A stretch of DNA of 64,000 nucleotides from an uncultured Lachnospiraceae bacterium (lineage in GTDB: Bacteria > Bacillota > Clostridia > Lachnospirales > Lachnospiraceae). Shown here piece by piece: positions 24,858-34,800 of the stretch (positions within the stretch are counted from its first letter, which is position 1; each line of letters starts with the position of its first letter). The position numbers and the translations under genes were made by a program. The stretch lies in assembly GCA_910577045.1 (NCBI GenBank), contig CAJTLB010000010.1:68157-132156 (forward strand). Reading direction: 5' to 3'. The notes under the pieces are model-generated. The model was not told the DNA's origin. It searched no databases and saw only the letters and a list, made by a program, of their open reading frames with translations.

Positions 24858-27800
24858 GTGAATTGTATAACTGCTCCATTAATGGAGTTAAAAGAATTTC
24901 AGGAAATAAAAGAGTGGCTGGAAAAAAAAACAAAGCAAAAAAGGGCAGGCGCGCTGTTTGCCTGTGGTTGTATGGATTCCCAGAAAGCACATTTTATAAA
25001 AGGGCTAGGGGAAGATTTTTCTTGTTGCCTGATTATTACCCACCATGAGGCAAGAGCAAGAGAAATTTTAGAAGATTATCAATGTTTTGACAAGAATATT
25101 ATGTATTATCCTGCAAAGGATTTTATTTTCTATAGTGCAGATATCCATGGAAATTTAATTGTAAAAGAACGGATGAGGGTATTAAAGAAATTGTTGCAGA
25201 AAGAGCCTGTAACAATTGTAACAACAATAGATGGCTGTATGGATAAGTTATTGCCATTAGAGATTATAAAAGATCATATTTTTACAATCCATAACGCTGA
25301 TATTGTAGATAGTGAGAAGTTAAAAAGCCAGCTAATTAGTTTAGGGTATGAACGTGTGGGACAGGTAGAAGGAGAAGGGCAGTTTGCTATCCGGGGAGGA
25401 ATTATAGATATTTTCCCTTTAACAGAGGAGTGCCCTATCCGTATTGAACTATGGGATGAGGAAGTAGACTCTATTAGGAGTTTTGACGTAGAAAGCCAGA
25501 GATCCATTGAACAACTTGATGAAATTGTAATTTATCCAGCAGCAGAAATAATTCTTTCTAAGGAGCTGCTTGAGAATGGGCTTTGGAAATTAAAGGAAGA
25601 GGAAAAGGTTTGTGAAGCAGCGTTAAGGAAACAAATGAAAACAGAAGAAGCCCACCGTTTAAAAACAATTATAGAGGAGTTTATAGAGCAGGCAAGGGCG
25701 ATGCAGTCTTCTGTGGCATTGGACAGCTATTTAGAATATTTTTATGAAGAGACAGTAGGATTTCTTGATTGTTTGCCATTAAAAGATTGTTTGGTGTTTT
25801 TAGATGAGCCTGCAAGGGCTGCGGAAAAGGCAGAAACATTAGAGATGGAATTTAGGGAAAGCATGGCACACCGGCTAGAAAAGGGATATATTTTGCCAAG
25901 GCAGACAGATGTGCTGTGGAGTACAAAACAAGTGTTTGCACGAATGCAAAAAAATATTTTAATTTTAATGGCAGCATTAGAACAGAAACAAAAATATATT
26001 GATGTAAAGCATACTTGCTATCTAAATGTTCAAAATATGACACCTTATAATAATAACTTTGAGTTATTAACAAAAGAGTTAGGGCGTTTTAAAAAGAATG
26101 GATACCGTGTAGTCCTTTTGACAAATTCTAGGACTAGGGGGGCAAGGCTTGCTGAGGATTTAAGGGGGTTTGACTTAAACGCCTATTATAAGGAAGATTT
26201 ATCTGGCAGTTTAAAACCGGGAGAAATTATGGTGACATATGGGAATGTGCACCGTGGTTTTGAATATCCAATGATTAAATATGTCATTATTACAGAAACG
26301 GATATTTTTGGGGCAGAAAAGAAGAAAAGAAAGAAGAAACCGGTTTACCAGGGGCAAAAAATACAGAGTTTTACTGACTTAAATATTGGGGATTATGTAG
26401 TACATGAAAACCATGGGCTTGGGATTTACCAAGGCATAGAGAAAATACAAGTTGACCGGGTTATGAAGGACTATATTAAGATTGAGTATGGAGATGGGGG
26501 AAAACTTTTTATACTTGCTACCCAGTCAGATATGATCCAAAAGTATTCAGGCTCTGATGGCAGGAAAGTAAAGCTAAACAGCTTAGGTGGACAGGAATGG
26601 AAGAAAACAAAGAACCGGGTAAGAAGTGCGGTAAAAGATGTGGCAAAAGAATTAGTAGAATTATATGCTGCCAGACAGGCGAAACAGGGGTATCAATATG
26701 GAAAAGATACTGTATGGCAAAAGGAATTTGAAGAGATGTTCCCATATGAAGAGACAGAGGATCAGCTTACTGCAATTGAGGAAGCAAAACATGATATGGA
26801 AAGCCCTAAAATTATGGATAGGCTACTATGTGGGGATGTAGGATATGGAAAAACAGAAGTAGCTATCCGGGTAGCATTTAAGGCTGTACAAGAAAATAAA
26901 CAGGTAGTATATTTGGTGCCAACCACAATTTTGGCGCAGCAGCATTATAATACTTTTTCCCAAAGGATGAAAGACTTCCCAATTCGCATTGATTTAATGT
27001 CCCGTTTCCGTACCCCAAAACAGCAGAAAGATACGATTGAAAACCTGAAAAAAGGATTAGTGGATATTGTAATTGGCACACATAGGGTATTGTCAAAAGA
27101 TATGCAGTTTAAAAATTTGGGGCTTTTAATTGTAGATGAGGAACAGCGTTTTGGAGTGACACATAAAGAAAAAATTAAGCAGATGAAAAAGGATATTGAT
27201 GTATTGACCTTAACAGCTACGCCAATACCAAGGACGCTCCATATGAGCTTAATTGGGATACGGGATATGAGTGTATTAGAAGAGCCGCCTGTAGATAGGC
27301 AGCCGATCCAGACCTATGTCTGTGAGCACAATGATGAGATGATAAGGGAAGCGATTACTAGGGAGGTTGCCCGGGGAGGGCAGGTCTATTATGTATATAA
27401 CCGGGTTAATAATATTGATGAAGTAGCTGATTATGTAGCAAAGTTAGTGCCAGCAGACGTGTCAGTTGCGTTTGCGCATGGGCAAATGAAGGAACGGCAG
27501 CTTGAAAAAATTATGTATTCTTTTATTAATGGGGAAATTGATGTGCTAGTTTCTACTACAATTATAGAAACCGGCATGGATATTTCTAATGTCAATACTA
27601 TGATTATCCATGATGCAGACCAGCTTGGGCTTTCCCAGCTTTATCAGTTAAGGGGAAGGGTCGGGCGTTCGAACCGTACAGCATATGCCTTTTTAATGTA
27701 TAAAAGGGATAAGATTTTAAAAGAAGTGGCAGAAAAACGTTTAGCAGCTATCCGGGAGTTTACGGATTTAGGTTCTGGCTTTAAAATTGCCATGCGTGAC

Positions 27801-28451
27801 CTAGAAATCCGAGGCGCTGGAAATATCCTAGGCGCAGAACAGCATGGGCATATGGAAGCAGTAGGATATGATTTATATTGTAAAATGTTAAATGAAGCGG
27901 TAAAAGGGCTGCAAGGCATGGAACTGCCAAAGGAATTTGAAACCTCTATAGATATTGACATTAATGCGTATATTCCTTCTTCTTATATTAAGAATGAGGC
28001 ATTAAAGCTGGATATTTATAAAAGAGTATCTGTTATTGATACTATGGAAGAATATGGGGATATGCAGGATGAGTTAATGGATCGGTTTGGGACAATGCCG
28101 AAACCAGTGGAAAATTTACTTTCTATTGCATATTTGAAATCCATGGCACATTTATTAGAAATTAAAGATATTAAAGCAGATAGGAATGAAATAAAGCTGG
28201 TAATGTATGAAAATGCAGAGGCAGATGGGACAAAAATCCCAGATCTTTTAAAAAAGTATAAGAACCAGTTAAAATTTCGTCCAGATAATCCTTCCAATTT
28301 TATATATATGTATCCAAAGGATGCGCCAAGGGACGAGATAAGCCAATTAGAAACACTTCAGAAACTTTTAGAGGATATGAGTATTATCCAGGTAAAGAAA
28401 GATAAGTTTGGACAAAAGAGTGGAAAGGAAAATAATAATGCGGAAATTTGA
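24858..28451 (+). CDS. mfd: Transcription-repair coupling factor
   Basis: Mfd removes RNA polymerase stalled at DNA lesions and recruits nucleotide excision repair. The 1197-residue protein has normal domain order: UvrB-homology region at the N-terminus (GGIIDIFP near 180), RNA-polymerase-interaction (CarD-like) domain near 500-565, superfamily 2 helicase motor with GDVGYGKTEVA near 657 and DEEQRFG near 758, a TATPIPRTL motif III and a GRVGR motif VI, and the C-terminal TRCF domain. The GTG start has an AAGAAAGGGAG site; ATG 24882 is a weaker alternative. Its last 14 bases overlap the next gene. Confidence 0.97.
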   Translation: MNCITAPLMELKEFQEIKEWLEKKTKQKRAGALFACGCMDSQKAHFIKGLGEDFSCCLIITHHEARAREILEDYQCFDKNIMYYPAKDFIFYSADIHGNLIVKERMRVLKKLLQKEPVTIVTTIDGCMDKLLPLEIIKDHIFTIHNADIVDSEKLKSQLISLGYERVGQVEGEGQFAIRGGIIDIFPLTEECPIRIELWDEEVDSIRSFDVESQRSIEQLDEIVIYPAAEIILSKELLENGLWKLKEEEKVCEAALRKQMKTEEAHRLKTIIEEFIEQARAMQSSVALDSYLEYFYEETVGFLDCLPLKDCLVFLDEPARAAEKAETLEMEFRESMAHRLEKGYILPRQTDVLWSTKQVFARMQKNILILMAALEQKQKYIDVKHTCYLNVQNMTPYNNNFELLTKELGRFKKNGYRVVLLTNSRTRGARLAEDLRGFDLNAYYKEDLSGSLKPGEIMVTYGNVHRGFEYPMIKYVIITETDIFGAEKKKRKKKPVYQGQKIQSFTDLNIGDYVVHENHGLGIYQGIEKIQVDRVMKDYIKIEYGDGGKLFILATQSDMIQKYSGSDGRKVKLNSLGGQEWKKTKNRVRSAVKDVAKELVELYAARQAKQGYQYGKDTVWQKEFEEMFPYEETEDQLTAIEEAKHDMESPKIMDRLLCGDVGYGKTEVAIRVAFKAVQENKQVVYLVPTTILAQQHYNTFSQRMKDFPIRIDLMSRFRTPKQQKDTIENLKKGLVDIVIGTHRVLSKDMQFKNLGLLIVDEEQRFGVTHKEKIKQMKKDIDVLTLTATPIPRTLHMSLIGIRDMSVLEEPPVDRQPIQTYVCEHNDEMIREAITREVARGGQVYYVYNRVNNIDEVADYVAKLVPADVSVAFAHGQMKERQLEKIMYSFINGEIDVLVSTTIIETGMDISNVNTMIIHDADQLGLSQLYQLRGRVGRSNRTAYAFLMYKRDKILKEVAEKRLAAIREFTDLGSGFKIAMRDLEIRGAGNILGAEQHGHMEAVGYDLYCKMLNEAVKGLQGMELPKEFETSIDIDINAYIPSSYIKNEALKLDIYKRVSVIDTMEEYGDMQDELMDRFGTMPKPVENLLSIAYLKSMAHLLEIKDIKADRNEIKLVMYENAEADGTKIPDLLKKYKNQLKFRPDNPSNFIYMYPKDAPRDEISQLETLQKLLEDMSIIQVKKDKFGQKSGKENNNAEI

Positions 28452-29604
28452 TAAAGCAGGCATGTTTATGGATAACTTAGTTAGCGAAGAGAAGGTTGCT
28501 GGCTGTTCTGTAAAAGTGGTGCTGGAAAATAAAGTCGTATATGAACATTATACAGGGTATGCCGATTTAAAAGATCAAATACCTATAGAGGAAACTACAT
28601 TATTTCGGATATATTCTATGACAAAGCCAGTTACAGTAACAGCGGCACTCCAATTATATGAACAAGGGAAATTTTTGCTAAATGATCCAGTAGCAGAATA
28701 TTTGCCAGAATTTAAAGAAATGCAGGTTTGTATCCCTGAGCAAAAAGGAGGGTATAAACTTGTGCCAGCAAAGAGGGAAATACAGATTAAAGATTTGTTT
28801 TGTATGACGTCTGGTTTTACGTATGATGGGAATAGCTGCCTGACAGAACGTTTGACAGGCAAGTTATTACAAACGCTTTACCAGAATTTTGAAAAAACAA
28901 GCTGCCCTACTAGGGAATTTGTGAGAAAAATTGCTACCCTTCCTTTGGCGTTTGAACCGGGTACTAGATGGAGGTATGGGTTATCACATGATGTATTGGG
29001 AGGATTAATAGAAGTATTGTCAGGGCAGAAGTTTGGGGAATATGTAAAAGAGCATATTTTTGATCCTCTTTTTATGGCAGATACTGCTTTCCATATGGGA
29101 CAAGAAAAGTTAGGGAGGCTAGCATCTGTTTATACTTATCAAGATGGGAAGCTGTTACCACGTACAGATATTTTCCAGAAAAATTATACAATGAAATCCA
29201 TGTGCGAGAGTGGGGGAGCAGGGTTAGTTTCGTCCCTTGCCGATTATGTAAAGTTTGCCTCAGCTTTAACAAATGGCGGTACTTCAGCGGAAGGGACAAA
29301 AATTTTAGGCAAACAGACAGTGGACTTAATGCGTAGGGATCATTTGGGCAGGCTTTACCAATATATGGACTGGAAGGTGCTTTCTGGCTATAGTTATGGC
29401 TTGGGAGTCCGTACACTGGCATATCCAGAAGAAGGCGGCGTAAATGGGACAATAGGGGAATTTGGCTGGAGTGGAATGGCTGGTACTTATGTATTAATGG
29501 ATCCAGAAAAAGCACTTACCATTGTGTATATGCAGCAGCTGGTGCCAAGCAGGGAGGATTGGATCCATCCAAGGCTAAGGAATATTATTTATGGTTGTTT
29601 GTAA
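28438..29604 (+). CDS. Serine hydrolase of the class C beta-lactamase family
   Basis: The 388-residue protein matches the serine beta-lactamase/DD-peptidase/EstB-type esterase family: SMTK at 60-63 gives the nucleophile Ser60 and Lys63, and YGLSHDVLGGLIE near residue 180 supplies the second-motif Tyr. There is no signal peptide, which argues for a cytoplasmic esterase or amidase rather than an exported beta-lactamase. ATG 28438 has AAAGGA eight bases upstream; a TTG 30 bases earlier is less likely. It overlaps mfd by 14 bases. The substrate is unknown. Confidence 0.85.
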   Translation: MRKFDKAGMFMDNLVSEEKVAGCSVKVVLENKVVYEHYTGYADLKDQIPIEETTLFRIYSMTKPVTVTAALQLYEQGKFLLNDPVAEYLPEFKEMQVCIPEQKGGYKLVPAKREIQIKDLFCMTSGFTYDGNSCLTERLTGKLLQTLYQNFEKTSCPTREFVRKIATLPLAFEPGTRWRYGLSHDVLGGLIEVLSGQKFGEYVKEHIFDPLFMADTAFHMGQEKLGRLASVYTYQDGKLLPRTDIFQKNYTMKSMCESGGAGLVSSLADYVKFASALTNGGTSAEGTKILGKQTVDLMRRDHLGRLYQYMDWKVLSGYSYGLGVRTLAYPEEGGVNGTIGEFGWSGMAGTYVLMDPEKALTIVYMQQLVPSREDWIHPRLRNIIYGCL

Positions 29605-29661
29605 GGGCCTTTGTTTCATAATCCATAGTAATTCCTCTCTTTTCTTTTAGGTAGAGGGAGG

Positions 29662-29699
29662 TAATTGTTTTGCTTTTAACTGCTACAAGTGGATTGAAA
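29662..29699 (+). repeat. 38-nt dispersed repeat, copy 2
   Basis: The partner of 12862-12899 in opposite orientation: begins TAATTGTTTTGC and ends GTGGATTGAAA. It lies in the loop of a larger imperfect inverted repeat, ATTCCTCTC... (29631-29649) with ...AAAAAGGAAT (29701-29720), in the leader of the acetyltransferase gene. Confidence 0.7.
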
Positions 29700-29736
29700 T
29701 AAAAGAGAGAAAAAGGAATAAAAGGAGGTATAAAAA

Positions 29737-30342
29737 GTGAGTGAAATGAAAAAGAAAATTCATACTGGGGAATTGTATCTTCCTGGCGATAAAGAAATTA
29801 TGGAAGAACAAGTAGTATATCAAGATAAATTATGTGAGTATAATTTAACAAAACCATCTGAAGCAGAAAAAAGAATGGAAATGTTAAAGGAAATGCTTGG
29901 CGATTGTGGGAAAGGGGTATATATTGAAGCACCATTCTATGCGAATTTTGGTGGGCATCACTGCCATTTTGGGGATATGGTCTATGCAAATTATCATTTA
30001 ACCTGCGTAGATGATACTCATATTTATGTGGGGGATTATACCATGTTTGGGCCAAATGTAACGATTGCAACTGCAGGGCATCCTATTTTGCCAGAATTAC
30101 GTGAACAGTTATATCAATATAATATGCCAGTCCATATTGGCAGGAATTGTTGGATTGGGGCTGGGGCAATTATCCTTCCAGGAGTTACAATTGGGGATAA
30201 TACTGTAATTGGTGCAGGTAGTGTAGTGACAAAAGATATTCCTGCAAATGTGGTAGCAGTAGGGAATCCTTGTAAAGTAATACGTGAAATAAATGAGCAT
30301 GATAAAGAGTATTATTATAAAGATAGGAAAATCTTAAAGTAG
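29737..30342 (+). CDS. Sugar O-acetyltransferase (maltose/galactoside type)
   Basis: The 201-residue protein has the N-terminal maltose-acetyltransferase helical cap and a left-handed beta-helix of hexapeptide repeats. Typical stretches are the GGHHCHFGD loop near 71, TIATAGHP near 109 with the catalytic His, IGRNCWIGAGAIILPGVTIGDNTVIGAGSVV near 130-160, and AVGNPCKVIRE near the end. It would move acetyl from acetyl-CoA to a sugar hydroxyl, possibly as a detoxification step. A GTG start follows AAAGGAGG. The leader contains a dispersed repeat. Confidence 0.93.
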   Translation: MSEMKKKIHTGELYLPGDKEIMEEQVVYQDKLCEYNLTKPSEAEKRMEMLKEMLGDCGKGVYIEAPFYANFGGHHCHFGDMVYANYHLTCVDDTHIYVGDYTMFGPNVTIATAGHPILPELREQLYQYNMPVHIGRNCWIGAGAIILPGVTIGDNTVIGAGSVVTKDIPANVVAVGNPCKVIREINEHDKEYYYKDRKILK

Positions 30343-30363
30343 ATATAGTGAAGGGCGGAAGAA

Positions 30364-30579
30364 ATGTTTTATAAAAAGGTAAAAAAAGAGACTTATAATA
30401 AAGAAAACCAGGAGCCTGTCCTTCGCACCAGTATTTGTACAGGGGAAAAAACAATAGGTTTTCGGGATATCCATACAGGGAAATTTACAGAGATAATGCT
30501 AATCCGCAATAATAAAGATATGGACGAATTTATGGAAAAATATAATATTTCAAAAGAAGAGATAAAAAAAGAGTGGTAA
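30364..30579 (+). CDS. Small conserved-looking protein, unknown
   Basis: The 71-residue protein has a basic N-terminus, a central RTSICTGEKTIGFRD segment with one cysteine, and an acidic helical tail. An AAGGGCGGAAGAA site lies just before the ATG. It begins 22 bases after the acetyltransferase and is probably co-transcribed. Small proteins of this appearance occur in Lachnospiraceae and are sometimes labelled aspartate dehydrogenase, a label I would not trust: the protein is far too short for an enzyme of that kind. Confidence 0.7.
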   Translation: MFYKKVKKETYNKENQEPVLRTSICTGEKTIGFRDIHTGKFTEIMLIRNNKDMDEFMEKYNISKEEIKKEW

Positions 30580-30587
30580 CTTGTATC

Positions 30588-30616
30588 TTGAATTCAGAAC
30601 AATAAAATGATATGAT
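30588..30616 (+). promoter_or_regulatory. Sigma-A promoter of the Rpn-like gene
   Basis: TTGAAT (30588-30593), a 17-base spacer and TATGAT (30611-30616) lie 30 bases before the start codon of the nuclease-like gene. Confidence 0.6.
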
Positions 30617-30645
30617 GAAGTTACAAAATAAAAGAAGTAAAGTAT

Positions 30646-31638
30646 ATGGGAAATATATATGATGGTGTATTTCGTACAATTTTAAATGATTGCCGGAAGC
30701 TAATTATTCCAGTAATTAATGAAATTTTTGAAGAACAGTATAATGGCAATGAAGAAGTTCAATTTTTTCCTAATGAACATTTTATCGATCAGCAAGGTAC
30801 TGCTAATCAGGAAAGGATCACTGATACAAACTTTACCATTTTAGGGGATACTCAAAAGAAATACCATATTGAATGTGAAAGTAGCCTGCCAGATGGTAAG
30901 ATTATGGTTCGGCTTTTTGAATATGATGCACAGATAGCACTAGATGAAAGGGAACTTACAGAAGAAACCCTAACTGTTACTTTCCCACATACGGCTGTCC
31001 TTTATCTTCGTACCTACAAAAAAACACCTGACAAAATGAAATATGTGATTATGACTCCAGGTGGAACAGTACAATATAATGTGCCTATTATGAAAGTACA
31101 AGCATATTCACTTAATGATATTTTTGAAAAACAGTTGTTGCTGTTAATTCCATTTTATATTTTTTCATACGAAAAATATTTTCAAAACTATAATACAAAT
31201 GAACAACAATTAGAGGAATTAAAAACTGAGTATCAAAATATTCTTAGGAGACTTGATAAATTAGAATATCAAGGAGTAATTGGATCATTTGACAAGCGTA
31301 CTATTATAGAACTTTCAAATGATGTAATTCAGGAACTATCACAAAAATATACAAATATCCAGAAAGGTATAGGTGATATTATGGGTGGAGCATTAATTGA
31401 AACAGAAGCTAGGACTATTTTAAACCAAGGTATTCAAAAAGGTATCCAAAAAGGTATTAAACAAGGTATTAAACAAGGTATTAAACAAGGAATAGAACAA
31501 GGAAAAAACCAAGGTATACATGAAACTAAGAAGGAAAATGCCCTTAAAATGCTAAAACGCGGAAAACTTACTATAGAAGAGATTTCAGAAGATTCAGGGC
31601 TTACTATTGAAGAAGTAAAACAACTTGCAGGGCTTTAG
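30646..31638 (+). CDS. Rpn / PD-(D/E)XK transposase-family nuclease-like protein
   Basis: The 330-residue protein fits the recombination-promoting nuclease-like families: a start with DGVFRTILND, a D-T-N-F strand near residue 63 and an YHIECES strand near 75 that would supply the PD-(D/E)XK acidic residues. A run of KGIKQG-type repeats lies at about 262-293, and a small helical C-terminal domain resembling an HTH (TIEEISEDSGLTIEEVKQL) ends it. Rpn proteins cut DNA and promote recombination in other bacteria; they also occur as multicopy degenerate families in clostridia. The second position of the usual E-X-K is Ser here, so catalysis is uncertain. It has its own promoter and terminator. Confidence 0.8.
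   Translation: MGNIYDGVFRTILNDCRKLIIPVINEIFEEQYNGNEEVQFFPNEHFIDQQGTANQERITDTNFTILGDTQKKYHIECESSLPDGKIMVRLFEYDAQIALDERELTEETLTVTFPHTAVLYLRTYKKTPDKMKYVIMTPGGTVQYNVPIMKVQAYSLNDIFEKQLLLLIPFYIFSYEKYFQNYNTNEQQLEELKTEYQNILRRLDKLEYQGVIGSFDKRTIIELSNDVIQELSQKYTNIQKGIGDIMGGALIETEARTILNQGIQKGIQKGIKQGIKQGIKQGIEQGKNQGIHETKKENALKMLKRGKLTIEEISEDSGLTIEEVKQLAGL
31429..31524 (+). repeat. Tandem 12-nt repeat inside the Rpn-like gene
   Basis: Eight 12-base units related to GGTATTAAACAA run head to tail, three of them (31453-31488) identical. They encode GI(Q/K)(K/Q) units, so gain or loss of a unit keeps the frame. Confidence 0.85.
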
Positions 31639-31659
31639 GGAGTTTAATCCTTTAGTATA

Positions 31660-31697
31660 CAGGAAAACAATGAATTACTATTGTTTTCCTGTTTTTA
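31660..31697 (+). terminator. Intrinsic terminator
   Basis: CAGGAAAACAAT pairs with ATTGTTTTCCTG around a short loop and is followed by T-rich sequence, 21 bases after the Rpn-like stop codon. Confidence 0.85.
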
Positions 31698-31742
31698 TTT
31701 TTTTGCGTGTAATCTTTTATATTTAAAAACTTCATATAAAAC

Positions 31743-31772
31743 TTGCAAAATTGCTTTTATGTAAAGTATAAT
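31743..31772 (+). promoter_or_regulatory. Promoter of the NACHT gene
   Basis: TTGCAA (31743-31748), an 18-base spacer and TATAAT (31767-31772), giving a leader of about 65 bases before GTG 31842. Confidence 0.6.
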
Positions 31773-31841
31773 TATTTTTAAATATAGAATGAAAAATGTT
31801 GTTATAAAGTCTATTATTTTATATAAAAGGATGGATAGTAA

Positions 31842-34800
31842 GTGAACCTGTTTAATATTGCAAGTGATATTTTTGAAGAAAAAATGAAAGCTGCCCTAAG
31901 TACATATTTTCATGGGAAAATGGATAAGAAAAAAGTAAAAGAGATTTTTAATGATTTATATGTAAGGCAGGAAGGACAAGCCCTGTTTGAAAACCAAGGA
32001 TTGGCAGAAGGAATTGATTTTTATGTTTTATCTGATAAATTGCGTGCGGATATAATTGAGAATGTTTTATCTTATTATAATGAAATAGATCGTAAAAAAG
32101 CGAAAGAAATAAAGCATAGGCTTTATAACGAGGCATATGCCCAGGTGGGTGCAATAACAGATACACAGAAGAAAACAGTTTCTCTTTTTTTAGATCATAT
32201 TTATGAACTGACTGGTTTTTATATGCTAAAATGTTTGGGCAAGGAAGATAGGGTTGCTATAATTATTAGTGATGAGCATATGGATCAACAATTAAAAAAA
32301 ATAAAAGAAGAAATACAAAGGATAACAAATAAACTTGAGAGCGAGAAAATATGGGAAATACCAATAGATGATTTTCGTTCTTACCACCAAAGGCAAAAAA
32401 ATTGTAATGGGGCATATAGGCTCCTTCATATCAATGATATGTTATTCCCGGCATTATCTGCATGGGATGGGGTATGTTATTCTAATGAAGATGGTGATTT
32501 AGTCCCTCTTTATAATTGCCTTACAGAAGAATGGGAATCCCCTGAAAGACAGCATATTCTTTTAATTGGGGCAGGAGGCATGGGAAAAACGGTTTCTTTA
32601 TTACGGTTATGGGATAAACAAATAGAAGATGGGGTTTGTACTTTATATATCCCATTGCATGAGGTTATGGGTGGAGGGTTAAATAGCTGTTCTAACCAAG
32701 ATGTGATTAAGGGTTTTATAACAGAGAATATATGGTTTGGCAATATAGAAAAAACAGAGCAGTTTATAGCTTATTTATCAAATGCTGCAGGGACGCCTAT
32801 GTTTATTTTATTATTAGATGGGTTTAATGAAATTCCTGAACAGAATAAAAGATTTGCTGTAAGTATTATTAAAAAATGGATGCAATATCAGGGGGTTCAG
32901 ATAGTAATTAGTTCCCGTTATGATTTCCGCAAGGATATTGCAGTACAGATGTTAAAAGAAGTAAAAATAGAACCTTTATCAGAGCAACAAATAAAAAAAT
33001 GGTTTGATTTATGTAAAATTTCCTTTCCAGAGAAGGATAAGAAATTACAAGAACTTTTAAAAACGCCTTTTATGCTGACTTTGTATACACAAGTGGAAAG
33101 CAGGTATAACCAAGGAAAAGATGCTATTTTTATACAGTGGATGGAGCCAGTAAATACATCTAGCAATTTAATGTGGAATTTTTTACAGTGCCAAATTTTA
33201 AAGATGGCAAATGATCTTTTAAAATCGAATATGGATATATTGAAAGCAGTTGTAGCTTCTATGTATATATTACCTTATATATGTTGGAAAATGGAATGGG
33301 AAGAAATGTTTACAATTGAAATTGGTGAACTTCAAAAATGGGTAGAGGAAGCAATTGAAGTATATAAAAATAAATGGGAATTATCTCCTGAGCCATGGAT
33401 ACAGATTTTAGAAATTGAATTAGGAAAAATAGAATGGGATAATAATAATTTTTTACATATTTTAATAAAAGAGGTAAATCTTTTAATGAAGTACCAAAAT
33501 ATAAGTTTTTCTCTTTTACACCAGAATTTTAGGGATTTTTTAGCTGCTGTATTTTTATATTATGTAATAAAGGCAGATTATAAGGAAATAATTGTTAAGA
33601 CATGGGAAAAACAGCCGTTTTCTGATAGAATTATTATTTTTTTAAGTGAATGGATGCCTGAGACAGACGCAGATAATATGTTCCAGTCTTTAAGGAATCA
33701 GCAAATACCTGATGATAATTATATATTTTTTAATTTAATGTGCATAATTCGGAAAATAAAAAAAGATGATTTATCTAATATGGATTTTTCAAATATGGAT
33801 CTTCGGACTGTGCAGCTAAATGGGGCACGGCTAGTAAATGGGAAGTGCTGTGCCAATTTCCGTAATGCAAAGATTAATTATGGGACATTAATTATGCAGG
33901 GGCACCATGATAAAATTTATTATATTGCTTTTTCAGAAGATGGACGGCAAATGATTAGTGCATCAGCTTTTGAAATCCGAATTTGGGATATAAGTACAGG
34001 AAGCTGTATCCATGAAATTACACAAGGTATCCAGCAACTAAATGGAGATTTTGAATATAATCAACCAAAGTACTATAGGAAATTTATAACAGCAGATGGA
34101 AATGAATTTGTTTGGGTTGGGGAAAATGATATTTGTGCTGGAATGTTTATTGAGTGTTTTGCAACATTATTTTCTTGTGATAATGGTTGGAAAGATGAGA
34201 TAGAGTTATTTAAGAAAGAATCTAGTTTTGGCTGGAAAAAGGCAAGAAAAAAGCAATTGGAGATCATTTTAAAATATAGAATAAATACAGGGAATATTGT
34301 AATACAAGAGGATAGGTTAATCGTTTCTTTACCAGGAGGAAAAGAAAAAATATTATCTGGGAACCAGGCTATGGTGACATCTGCAACTTTATCGAAAGAT
34401 ATAAAATATTGCGTAGCTGGGTTAGTAGATGGGAGCATTTGTATCTGGGATTTAGAAAAAGAAAAAATCATAAAAGAATTCCCTAGAAGCACACATCAAA
34501 TATGTTGTGTGAATGGCTGTAGCGCATTATATATTGGACAGACTACAGGGATAGCTATGATTTGGGATTCAGAAAATAAAGTTTGTAATTATGTGTTACA
34601 GGGGAGGAATTCTCCGGTTACTGCAATTTCAATAGCAGATAAAGAAAATATTTGTATTGTTTCCCACAAAGATGATGTGGCTGAAGTTTGGGATTTAAAA
34701 GAAAACCGAATTATAAGAAGAATAAAACAACATCAATATGTACATATATCTGATGATGGTGTTTTTTTATGTGGAAAGACATCAGATGGGAGAGTTTGGT

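Noticed and set aside
28408..28437. TTG start ten codons ahead of the serine hydrolase ATG
   Set aside because: No ribosome site; ATG 28438 is better placed.
28438..29604. Secreted beta-lactamase giving resistance
   Set aside because: No signal peptide and motifs resemble EstB-like esterases; resistance is not supported.
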